Source of the DNA: Cellulomonas sp. S1-8
GTDB lineage: Bacteria; Actinomycetota; Actinomycetes; Actinomycetales; Cellulomonadaceae
Assembly (NCBI RefSeq): GCF_026184235.1
Contig: NZ_CP110806.1
Span: 2,666,001-2,730,000, forward strand
Length of the DNA stretch: 64,000 bases
Direction of reading: 5' to 3'
The translations under genes were made by a program, and so were the position numbers. Position 1 is the first letter of the stretch. Each line of letters begins with the position of its first letter. This document shows positions 17,369 to 24,819 of this stretch, in pieces. The notes under the pieces were generated by a model, which saw only the letters and a list, made by a program, of their open reading frames with translations, ran no database searches and was not told the DNA's origin.

Positions 17369-19168
17369 ATGGCGACGGGGGCGTCCGGCGACGCGACCAC
17401 GGTGGACGGTGCGGTGGGGTCCCCCGGGGCCGCGCCACCCGGCCCGACGGCACGTGGACGTGCCGCACGCCTCGGGGCGGCGGTCGCCCGGTGGTGGGCG
17501 CGCTTCTCCCCGACGGGCCTGATCGGGGCGCTCGTGATGTTCGCGGCTGCGCTCGGACCGTCGCTCATGCCGCGCAGCCCGCTCTACCAGGGCGCGATCG
17601 CCGGCGCCTGCGCGGCGATCGGGTACGGCGTCGGCGCCCTCGTCGGGTGGGGCGGGCGACGCATCGGGCTCCGCGCGCCGTGGCCGCCCGAGCGCCGGGT
17701 GCTCGTGCGCCGCACGTGCGCCGCGCTCGCGGTCGTCGTGGTCGTCTGGGCGCTGCTCGTCGACGCCGACTGGCAGGCGCGCTCGCGCGAGCTCCTCGAC
17801 ATGGGCGCACCCGTGCCGGCCCGGCCCCTGCTGGTGCTGGCGCTCGCGGTCGTCCTGGCCCTGCTGCTGGTGCTTGCCGCGCGCGGGTTGCGGGCGGTGG
17901 TGGCGGCCGTCGCCCGCCTCACGGGCCGGCTCCTGCCTCCGGTGGTGGCCCGCCTCGTCGCGGTCCTGGTGGTCGGCGTGGCCACGTTCCTCCTGCTCGA
18001 CGGCACGATCGTCGCGGGCGGGATGAACGTCCTCACCTCGACGTTCGGGGCGCTCGACAAGGAGACCTACGAGGGCGACGAGCCGCCGACCGACCCGAGT
18101 CGCAGCGGGTCACCGGGGTCCCTGGCCGCGTGGGACTCGCTGGGGCGAGAAGGGCGCCGGTTCGTCGCAGGAGGTCCGGACGTCGCCGAGCTCGAGCGGC
18201 TCTCCGCAGCGGTCGGGCTCGACCGCGAGGTGCGCGAACCGGTGCGCGTCTACGCGGGCCTCGACAGCCACACCGAGCTCGACGACCTCGCGGAGCTGGT
18301 CGTCGACGAGCTCGACCGCACGGACGCGTGGGACCGCTCGGTCCTCGTCGTCGTCACCACGACGGGCACGGGCTGGGTCGACCCCGCGTCCGCCGCCGCG
18401 ATCGAGCTGCTGTGGGGCGGGGACACCGCGATCGCCGCGATGCAGTACTCCTACCTGCCGAGCTGGGTGAGCTTCGTCGGGGACCGCTCCGCCCCGCCCG
18501 AGGCCGGGCGTGCGCTCTTCGAGGCCGTGCACGCGCGCTGGTCGCAGCTGCCCCCGGACGACCGGCCCGCGCTCTACGCGTTCGGCATCTCGCTCGGCAG
18601 CTTCGGCTCGCAGGGCGCGTTCGCGAGCCTGCCGGACGTCGTGGCCCGCACCGACGGCGCCGTGTGGGCCGGCACCCCCGGCTTCACCCCCCTGTGGCGC
18701 GAGCTCACCGAGGAACGCGACCCCGGGTCGCGCGAGATCCACCCCGTGCTCGACGAGGGGCGCACGGCACGCTGGGGCGTCGCGCTGCGCTCCGACGACG
18801 GGGCGTCCCTCATCGCCGGCGAGGCGACGTGGCAGCGGCCCCGCGTCGTGTACCTGCAGCACGCGTCCGACGGCGTCACGTGGTGGTCCACGGACCTGCT
18901 GCTCGAGCGCCCCGACTGGCTGCGCGAGGAGCGCGGCGAGGACGTGCTCCCGGACGTCCGCTGGTTCCCCGTCGCGACGTTCTTCCGGGTCGGGATCGAC
19001 CTGTTCGTCGCGGGCGAGGCACCGGCCGGGCACGGGCACACGTTCGTCGGCGAGTACGCGGACGCGTGGGCAGCCGTCGCACCGCCTCCCGGCTGGGCTC
19101 CGGCGGCGACGACCGTCCTGCGCGCTGCGCTCGACGCCCCGCGGGACACGTCCGTGGCAGGTCGCTGA
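17369..19168 (+). CDS. Membrane alpha/beta-hydrolase family protein
   Basis: A 599-residue membrane protein matching in style the actinobacterial alpha/beta-hydrolase family with an N-terminal multi-helix region. About four hydrophobic helices lie in 35-220 (for example LIGALVMFAAALGPSLMPRS), then an outside hydrolase domain with YAGLDSHTELDDLAELVVDEL and the nucleophile motif FGISLGSFG (Ser near 408). The substrate is unknown; esterase or lipase activity is only inferred. ATG 17369 was chosen because the open frame upstream is divergent-gene DNA. No clear ribosome-binding site is visible. Confidence 0.82.
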   Translation: MATGASGDATTVDGAVGSPGAAPPGPTARGRAARLGAAVARWWARFSPTGLIGALVMFAAALGPSLMPRSPLYQGAIAGACAAIGYGVGALVGWGGRRIGLRAPWPPERRVLVRRTCAALAVVVVVWALLVDADWQARSRELLDMGAPVPARPLLVLALAVVLALLLVLAARGLRAVVAAVARLTGRLLPPVVARLVAVLVVGVATFLLLDGTIVAGGMNVLTSTFGALDKETYEGDEPPTDPSRSGSPGSLAAWDSLGREGRRFVAGGPDVAELERLSAAVGLDREVREPVRVYAGLDSHTELDDLAELVVDELDRTDAWDRSVLVVVTTTGTGWVDPASAAAIELLWGGDTAIAAMQYSYLPSWVSFVGDRSAPPEAGRALFEAVHARWSQLPPDDRPALYAFGISLGSFGSQGAFASLPDVVARTDGAVWAGTPGFTPLWRELTEERDPGSREIHPVLDEGRTARWGVALRSDDGASLIAGEATWQRPRVVYLQHASDGVTWWSTDLLLERPDWLREERGEDVLPDVRWFPVATFFRVGIDLFVAGEAPAGHGHTFVGEYADAWAAVAPPPGWAPAATTVLRAALDAPRDTSVAGR

Positions 19169-19321
19169 CCTGCACCGACGCGCATCGCACGGGGCTCCCT
19201 GCGCGGGATGTGAGAGAGTGGGTCCGAGAGGCAGCGCGATCGACCGCGCGCCCGCGTCGTGGAGTCCCCCCGGGAATCGTGCGGCGGACCCCGACTTCAA
19301 CAGCCCGAGAGGCACCATCCT

Positions 19322-20971
19322 GTGACGACCTTCACCGACCTCGGCGTGCCCGAGGTGCTGGTCCGCGCGCTCGCGCACCAGCAGATCACCGCCCCGTTCC
19401 CCATCCAGACCGCGACGCTGCCGGACACCCTGCGCGGCGCCGACGTGCTCGGCCGCGGCCGCACGGGCTCCGGCAAGACGCTCGCGTTCGCGCTGCCCGT
19501 CGTGGCGCGCCTCGCCGCGTCCGGCACGCAGCGCCGTGCCCGTCGCCCCCGCGCCCTGGTCCTGTGCCCCACGCGTGAGCTCGCGACGCAGATCGAGGCC
19601 GTGTTCGCCCCGCTCGCAGCCGCTGCCGGCCTGCGCACCACCACCATCTTCGGCGGCGTGGCGCAGTCGCGTCAGGTCACCGCGCTCGACCGGGGCGTCG
19701 ACGTCCTGGTCGCCTGCCCGGGGCGCCTGGAGGACCTGCTGCGGCAGAACCTCGTCACGCTCGACGGCGTCGAGATCACCGTCCTCGACGAGGCCGACCA
19801 CATGGCCGACCTCGGCTTCCTGCCCGTCGTGCGGCGCCTCATGGACAAGACGCCGACGCGCGGTCAGCGCCTGCTGTTCTCCGCGACGCTCGACAACGGC
19901 GTCGGCACGCTGGTCGACCGCTACCTGACGACGCCCGTCGAGCACGCGGTCGACCCCGCCGCGCAGACCGTGGTCGCCAGCACGCACCACGTGCTCGAGG
20001 TCGCCGACGCTGCTGCCAAGAAGGCCGTCGTCGAGATGTTGGCGGCCGGCTCCGGTCGCCGTGTGCTGTTCATGCGCACCAAGCACCACGCCAAGAAGCT
20101 CGCGCGCCAGCTCACGCTGGCGGGCATCCCCGCTGTCGACCTGCACGGCAACCTCGGCCAGGGTGCGCGCGAGCGCAACCTCGCGGCGTTCTCCTCCGGC
20201 AAGGCGCGCGTGCTCGTCGCCACCGACATCGCAGCGCGCGGCATCCACGTCGACGAGGTCGAGCTCGTCGTGCACGTCGACCCGCCGGCCGAGCACAAGG
20301 CCTACCTGCACCGCTCGGGCCGCACCGCCCGCGCGGGCGCCTCCGGCACCGTGCTGACCCTGCAGCTCCCCGAGCAGCGCGCCGACGTCCGGGCGATGAC
20401 GCGTGCCGCGGGCATCACGGTCACGCCGGTCGCGGTGACGCCCGGCGACGCGCTGGTCCGCCAGCTGGCCGACGCGCCGGGCACCGTCGCCACCGAGAAC
20501 GGCGGGACGCCTGCCCCCACGCACGCCGTGTCCGGCAGCGTCATGTCGAGCGACCGCTCCTCGGGTCGTGCACGGTCCGGCGGTGCGCAGCAGTCGGCGG
20601 GCCGCGGCCAGTCGTCGCAGCGCGGCCGGTCCACGCCGTCGCGCGGGCAGGCGGCACCGACCCGGGGCCAGTCCGCACCGGGCAGCACCCCGCGCGCGGC
20701 GGACACGTCCGACGCGGCCGCACGTCGCCGCGGCGGCTCGCGTGCCGCGTCGCGACCGGCGGGTCCTGCCGTGGTGTGGACCTCCGGGGGCCCGGAGACC
20801 GCACGCACGCACGACGCGCGCAGCACCGCGCCGCAGCAGCGCAGCACCGGCCCGTCGGCCGGTCGCGACGCGGGCGCACCGTCCTCGGACGCGGCGGGCG
20901 CGCCCCGCCGTCGCCGCGGCGGGCGCGGCCGCGGACGGGCCGGCGCGGCGGCGAGCAACCCCGCCGCCTGA
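19322..20971 (+). CDS. DEAD-box ATP-dependent RNA helicase
   Basis: RNA helicase of 549 residues with all core motifs: Q-motif region ITAPFPIQTATLP, motif I RGRTGSGKT, PTRELATQI, DEADHMADLG, motif III SAT, ATDIAARGIHVDEV and HRSGRTARAG. A low-complexity C-terminus (about 380-549), rich in Ser, Arg, Gly and Gln with RGQ repeats, probably binds RNA. It is closest in layout to RhlE/CsdA-type enzymes. GTG 19322 (VTTFTDLGVPE) was chosen because GAGAGG lies eight bases upstream; an ATG 21 codons earlier belongs to a leader of over 100 bases. A strong hairpin follows the stop. Confidence 0.94.
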   Translation: MTTFTDLGVPEVLVRALAHQQITAPFPIQTATLPDTLRGADVLGRGRTGSGKTLAFALPVVARLAASGTQRRARRPRALVLCPTRELATQIEAVFAPLAAAAGLRTTTIFGGVAQSRQVTALDRGVDVLVACPGRLEDLLRQNLVTLDGVEITVLDEADHMADLGFLPVVRRLMDKTPTRGQRLLFSATLDNGVGTLVDRYLTTPVEHAVDPAAQTVVASTHHVLEVADAAAKKAVVEMLAAGSGRRVLFMRTKHHAKKLARQLTLAGIPAVDLHGNLGQGARERNLAAFSSGKARVLVATDIAARGIHVDEVELVVHVDPPAEHKAYLHRSGRTARAGASGTVLTLQLPEQRADVRAMTRAAGITVTPVAVTPGDALVRQLADAPGTVATENGGTPAPTHAVSGSVMSSDRSSGRARSGGAQQSAGRGQSSQRGRSTPSRGQAAPTRGQSAPGSTPRAADTSDAAARRRGGSRAASRPAGPAVVWTSGGPETARTHDARSTAPQQRSTGPSAGRDAGAPSSDAAGAPRRRRGGRGRGRAGAAASNPAA

Positions 20972-20985
20972 CCTCCCTGCACGTA

Positions 20986-21045
20986 CGCCGAGCCCGGAGG
21001 CCGGCGGTCCTGGTACGTCAGGACCCCCGGCCTCCGGGCTCGGCG
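20986..21045 (+). terminator. Long bidirectional hairpin after the helicase gene
   Basis: A 19-base perfect arm (20986-21004 with 21027-21045) encloses a second perfect 7-base stem, GGTCCTG/CAGGACC (21006-21012 with 21019-21025), separated by one C-C mismatch. The six-base loop is GTACGT. It sits between the helicase gene and the oppositely transcribed sigma-factor gene and can act for both strands. Confidence 0.8.
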
Positions 21046-21098
21046 TCGTCGTGGCACCGCCCGTCGTCGGGGCACCGCCCGTCGTCGGGGCACCGCCC
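21045..21098 (+). repeat. 18-bp tandem repeat, three units, non-coding
   Basis: GTCGTCGTGGCACCGCCC followed by two copies with GG in place of TG. It lies between the helicase terminator and the stop of the sigma-factor gene. Unlike the other short repeats here it is outside the genes I call. Confidence 0.8.
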
Positions 21099-21121
21099 GT
21101 CGCCGCGACGGCGGCCAGGGG

Positions 21122-22150
21122 CTACGCCAGCTGCTCCGGCAGCCCGAACCGCGCGAACAGCTCGGCCCCGAACCACACGGTGACGTGCCGCACGCCGTCA
21201 CCGGTGACGGTGACCTGCTGCAGCTGGAACGCCCGGTGGCGGCCCTCGGCGTCCCGCATGTACAGCGCGAACGCGGGCAGCCCGTTGGCGGCCGTCGGCA
21301 CCAGCCGCATGTCGCCCGGGCCCCTGGCCGGGCACCACGTGCCGATGAGCTCGCCGATCGCCTCGGGGCCCGTGTACCAGCCCGGGAACGGCGGCATCTC
21401 CCAGACCACGTCCGCCGCGAGCAGGTCGACGATCGCCGCGATGTCGTACGCCTCGAAGGCCGCGACGTAGCGCGCGAGCAGCTCCTGCCGGCGGGGATCC
21501 GTCGGCTCGAGCGGCGGCGTGTCCTGCACCCCCGCCATGTGCGCCCGCGCCCGCTGCAGCGTGGAGTTCACGGCCGCGACCGACAGGTTCAGCGCGTCCG
21601 CCACCTCGGCCGCCGACCACGCGAGGACGTCGCGCAGCAGCAGGACGGCGCGCTGCTGCGCCGTGAGGTGCTGCAGCGCGGCGACGAACGCGAGGCGCAC
21701 GGAGTCCCGGTGCACGGCCGTCTCGGCGGGGTCGACGGGCGGTCGCGCCCAGACCAGCGCGTCGGGCAGCGGCTCCAGCCACGGTGTGCTCAGGTCCTCG
21801 CGCGGCTGGTCGCGCGGGTCCGAGGCGGGCGCACCCAGGCCCGTCGGGAGGGGCCGGCGGCGACGGCCCTCCAGGTGCGTCAGGCACGTGTTCGTCGCGA
21901 TCCGGAACATCCACGTGCGCAGGGACGAACGGTTCTCGAAGCCGCGCATCGCGCGCCACGCGCGCAGGTAGGTCTCCTGGAGCATGTCCTCGGCGTCGTG
22001 GACCGAGCCGGTCATGCGGTAGCAGTGCGCGAGGATCTCGCGACGCATGGGAGCGAGGCGCTCCGCGAACTCGTCGGCCGTCAGGTCGACCGGGACGGGA
22101 GCGGTGGCCCCGCCGGTGCCGGACGTCTGTTCGGATGTGGTCGTCGTCAC
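21122..22150 (-). CDS. ECF-type RNA polymerase sigma factor with C-terminal SnoaL-like domain
   Basis: A 342-residue sigma factor. Region 2 (about 33-100) includes ILAHCYRMTGSVHDAEDMLQET and RTWMFRIATNTCLTHLEGRR; region 4 (about 150-205) includes LTAQQRAVLLLRDVLAWSAAEVADAL and NSTLQRARA. From about 220 the chain becomes a SnoaL-like/NTF2 fold (LLAADVVWEMPPFPGWYTGPEAIGEL), as in SigG/SigJ-type factors, where this tail takes the place of an anti-sigma factor. No anti-sigma gene is adjacent. The GTG start follows TAACGT and six bases. Its divergent neighbour is a VOC protein, possibly its target. Confidence 0.92.
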   Translation of the reverse strand: MTTTTSEQTSGTGGATAPVPVDLTADEFAERLAPMRREILAHCYRMTGSVHDAEDMLQETYLRAWRAMRGFENRSSLRTWMFRIATNTCLTHLEGRRRRPLPTGLGAPASDPRDQPREDLSTPWLEPLPDALVWARPPVDPAETAVHRDSVRLAFVAALQHLTAQQRAVLLLRDVLAWSAAEVADALNLSVAAVNSTLQRARAHMAGVQDTPPLEPTDPRRQELLARYVAAFEAYDIAAIVDLLAADVVWEMPPFPGWYTGPEAIGELIGTWCPARGPGDMRLVPTAANGLPAFALYMRDAEGRHRAFQLQQVTVTGDGVRHVTVWFGAELFARFGLPEQLA

Positions 22151-22156
22151 ACGACG

Positions 22157-22162
22157 ACGTTA
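22157..22162 (-). promoter_or_regulatory. -10 hexamer of the sigma-factor gene, leaderless type
   Basis: TAACGT followed by six bases and GTG 22148-22150. Confidence 0.5.
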
Positions 22163-22259
22163 ACCGCCACCACCGACATCGCACATCCCCCGATGAGCCG
22201 GGCGTCCGGCGCAGGTCGGCACCGGTGACGTCCGTCCGCACGCACCCGCTGGAGAACCC

Positions 22260-22661
22260 GTGCACCGCATGATCTTCGTCAACCTGCCGGTGCGGGATCT
22301 CGCGGCGTCCCGGACGTTCTACACCGGGCTCGGGCTGGCGGTGAACGAGATGTTCAGCGACGCGCAGGTGGTGTGCGTCGTCGTCTCCGACGCGATCTGC
22401 GTCCTGCTCCAGGACCACGCGCGGTTCGCCGGCTGCACGCACCTGCCGGTCGGCGACGCGCGGTCGAGCACGCAGGTGGTGCACTGCCTGACCGCGGCGT
22501 CGCGCGCGGAGGTCGACGCGCTCGCTGCCGCCGCGCTCCGATCCGGCGGCAGCGAGTTCCGCGCCACCCAGCACGACGGCCCCGTGTACGCGCGCACGCT
22601 GGCCGACCCGGACGGCCACGTGTGGGAGATCCTGCACATGGACCTGACGTCGGACGGGTGA
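22260..22661 (+). CDS. VOC (glyoxalase/dioxygenase fold) protein
   Basis: A 133-residue vicinal-oxygen-chelate fold protein. It has FVNLPVRDLAASRTFYTGLG at the N-terminus and the closing DPDGHVWEILHMD, with Glu/His likely metal ligands. This subgroup is often annotated as a glyoxalase-like or lactoylglutathione-lyase relative; the substrate is not predictable. GTG 22260 has GGAG five bases upstream; an ATG three codons later is an alternative. It is divergent from the sigma-factor gene with 109 bases between. Confidence 0.9.
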   Translation: MHRMIFVNLPVRDLAASRTFYTGLGLAVNEMFSDAQVVCVVVSDAICVLLQDHARFAGCTHLPVGDARSSTQVVHCLTAASRAEVDALAAAALRSGGSEFRATQHDGPVYARTLADPDGHVWEILHMDLTSDG

Positions 22662-22711
22662 GCGAGCACCGCACGGGCCGCGCGTCGGTCGTCCGTGCCA
22701 GACTCCCGGCC

Positions 22712-23218
22712 ATGGCACCCGACCCCGACGGCTACGCACCGGACGACCACGCCGCGGGGCGCACCCTGCTGGTCGCGGCCGCCTACGTCGTGCTGCGCCG
22801 CCCGGGGCGCGACGGCGACGAGGTGCTGCTGCAGCGCCGCGCCGGCACGGGGTACATGGACGGGTGGTGGGCCGTGCTGGCCGGTCACGTCGACCCCGGC
22901 GAGTCGGTCCACGAGGCCGCGGTCCGCGAGGCCGCCGAGGAGTCCGGGGTCGTCGTCGCGCCCGCCGCGCTGCGTCCGCTGACGGCCCTGCACCGCTTCG
23001 AGCGCACGGGCCCGCAGGTCGAGCAGCGCGTCGACGTGTTCTTCGAGGTGACGACGTGGACCGGCGAGCCGGTGCTCACCGAGCCGGACCGCGCAGCCGC
23101 CATGGGCTGGTTCCCGCTGCGCGCCCTGCCCGACGAGGTCGTCCCGCACGAGCGGCTCGTCCTCGACCTGCTCGCGGCCGGTGCGCCCGTGCCGGCGGTG
23201 CTCTCCCTCCCCCGCTGA
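22712..23218 (+). CDS. Nudix hydrolase
   Basis: A 168-residue nucleotide-diphosphate hydrolase. The Nudix box is complete at about residues 56-78: GHVDPGESVHEAAVREAAEE followed by SGV, with the REAAEE metal-binding helix intact. The preceding VLLQRRAGTGYMDGWWAVL is the usual substrate-side strand. Class within the family is not clear. CAGACT lies seven bases before the ATG, a weak form of the leaderless pattern. A longer upstream frame exists but overlaps the VOC gene in another frame. Confidence 0.92.
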   Translation: MAPDPDGYAPDDHAAGRTLLVAAAYVVLRRPGRDGDEVLLQRRAGTGYMDGWWAVLAGHVDPGESVHEAAVREAAEESGVVVAPAALRPLTALHRFERTGPQVEQRVDVFFEVTTWTGEPVLTEPDRAAAMGWFPLRALPDEVVPHERLVLDLLAAGAPVPAVLSLPR

Positions 23219-23305
23219 CGGTCCCGTCGTGGCCGCCGCTGCGGCGTGCGGGTGGAAGTTCGGGTGCGCCGGGCCGCGACGCACGGTCGCGGCACGCGGC
23301 GGCGC

Positions 23306-23311
23306 TAGCGT
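23306..23311 (+). promoter_or_regulatory. -10 hexamer of the AAA ATPase gene, leaderless type
   Basis: TAGCGT followed by seven bases and GTG 23319. It overlaps an in-frame GTG at 23310, which is why I prefer the later start. Confidence 0.45.
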
Positions 23312-23318
23312 GACCCGC

Positions 23319-24815
23319 GTGCACCCGGACCCCACCCGCGACGACCTCGCGGCCCTCGTGGCGGCACGCACGCCCATCGTCGTCCTGGAGACCGAGGACG
23401 AGGCCGGCGCGGTCGAGCTCGTGCTGCGCGCCGCGTCGCGCCCGCCCGGCGGCCGCGCGCCGCACCCCGTCTTCCGCTGGAGCGTGACCGACGGCCTGCG
23501 CCGGCTCGACGTGGACCTCGGCGGGTCCCAGCTGCACAACAGCGAACCTCCGGCGCTGCTGCGCTCGATCGCGGACGGTGTCGCGCCCGCCGTGTACGTC
23601 CTGCTCGACCTGCACCCGTGGTTCGACGACCCGGTCGTCGTGCGCCTGCTCAAGGACGTCGCGCAGCGACCCATGGGTCTGCGCAGCACGCTGGTGCTCG
23701 TGTCGCACGCGCTGACGCTGCCCCGCGAGGTCGAGCACCTGGCCGTGCGGCTGCCCGTGTCGTTCCCGTCCGCCGCCGAGCGCGCGCTCATCGTGGACCG
23801 GACGGTCGCGGCCTGGGGGCAGGTGACCGGCCAGCTGCCGCACGTCGACGCCCACGCACGCGAGCTGCTCGTGCAGCGCCTCGCCGGGCTGTCACGCGCG
23901 GAGGTCGGCCGGCTCGCGCACGGCGCGATCGTCGACGACGGCGCGCTCACCGTCCGCGACGTGCCGGTCGTCGAACGCGCCCGCTTCGACGCGCTGTCGG
24001 CCGACGGCGTGCTGTCCTACGAGTACGCGACGGTCGCCCCCGGGGACGTCGTGGGCCTGGACCGCGTCGTGCGCTGGCTGCTGCTGCGCCGCCCGGCGAT
24101 GGACGGCTCGGCGCCGCACCTGGACGCGCCGCGCGGCGTCCTGCTGCTCGGCGTGCAGGGCTGCGGCAAGTCGCTGGCGGCCCGCGCCGCCGCCTCGATC
24201 CTCGGGGTGCCGCTGCTGCGCCTCGACCTGGCCGGTGTGCACGACAAGTACGTCGGCGAGTCCGAGCGCAGGCTGCGTGACGCGCTGGCCGCTGCCGACG
24301 CACTCGCGCCGTGCGTGCTGTGGGTCGACGAGATCGAGAAGGCGGTGGCGAGCAGCGACGGCGACGGCGGCTCGTCACGGCGGGTCCTGGGGACCCTGCT
24401 GACGTGGCTGGCCGACCGCGGGTCCCGCGTCTTCGTCGCCGCGACCGCCAACGACATCGCCGCGCTGCCGCCCGAGCTGGTCCGCAAGGGCCGGTTCGAC
24501 GAGCTCTTCTTCGTCGACCTGCCCGACGAGGCCGCGCGGTCGGCGCTCCTGCGGCTGCACGCCACCCGCCGGGGCCTGGCGCTGCGTGACGACGAGACGA
24601 CGCCGCTGGTCGCCGCGTCGCAGGGCTTCTCCGGTGCGGAGATCGAGCAGGCCGTCGTCGCCGCGACCTACGCCGCCCACGCGCACGGCGGGACGCTGGA
24701 CGCCGCGACCGTGCTGACCGAGCTGCGTACGACGCGCCCCCTGGCCGTCGTCATGGCGGAGCGCGTCGCGGCGCTGCGCGCCTGGGCGGGCACGCGGACC
24801 GTGCCCGCCCGCTGA
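23319..24815 (+). CDS. Ycf46-like AAA+ ATPase
   Basis: A 498-residue AAA+ protein. The N-terminal part (about 1-190, TPIVVLETEDEAGAVELVLRA, VFRWSVTDGLRRL) matches the plastid/cyanobacterial Ycf46 style rather than FtsH or Vps4. The AAA module has Walker A GVQGCGKS near 280, the pore-like VHDKYVGESERRLRD, Walker B CVLWVDEIEKA near 335 and the arginine finger in RKGRFDELFFVD near 390, then a small C-terminal lid. Function is unknown in actinobacteria. Start GTG 23319 was preferred to GTG 23310 because of the upstream -10 hexamer. Confidence 0.85.
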   Translation: MHPDPTRDDLAALVAARTPIVVLETEDEAGAVELVLRAASRPPGGRAPHPVFRWSVTDGLRRLDVDLGGSQLHNSEPPALLRSIADGVAPAVYVLLDLHPWFDDPVVVRLLKDVAQRPMGLRSTLVLVSHALTLPREVEHLAVRLPVSFPSAAERALIVDRTVAAWGQVTGQLPHVDAHARELLVQRLAGLSRAEVGRLAHGAIVDDGALTVRDVPVVERARFDALSADGVLSYEYATVAPGDVVGLDRVVRWLLLRRPAMDGSAPHLDAPRGVLLLGVQGCGKSLAARAAASILGVPLLRLDLAGVHDKYVGESERRLRDALAAADALAPCVLWVDEIEKAVASSDGDGGSSRRVLGTLLTWLADRGSRVFVAATANDIAALPPELVRKGRFDELFFVDLPDEAARSALLRLHATRRGLALRDDETTPLVAASQGFSGAEIEQAVVAATYAAHAHGGTLDAATVLTELRTTRPLAVVMAERVAALRAWAGTRTVPAR

Positions 24816-24819
24816 CGCG

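Noticed and set aside
14335..19578. A 1747-codon open frame on the plus strand crossing several genes
   Set aside because: It runs through the lipoprotein, GST, CYTH and hydrolase genes in an antisense or off frame. The translation is low-complexity Arg/Gly/Ala with no domain. Very high GC removes stop codons from such frames.
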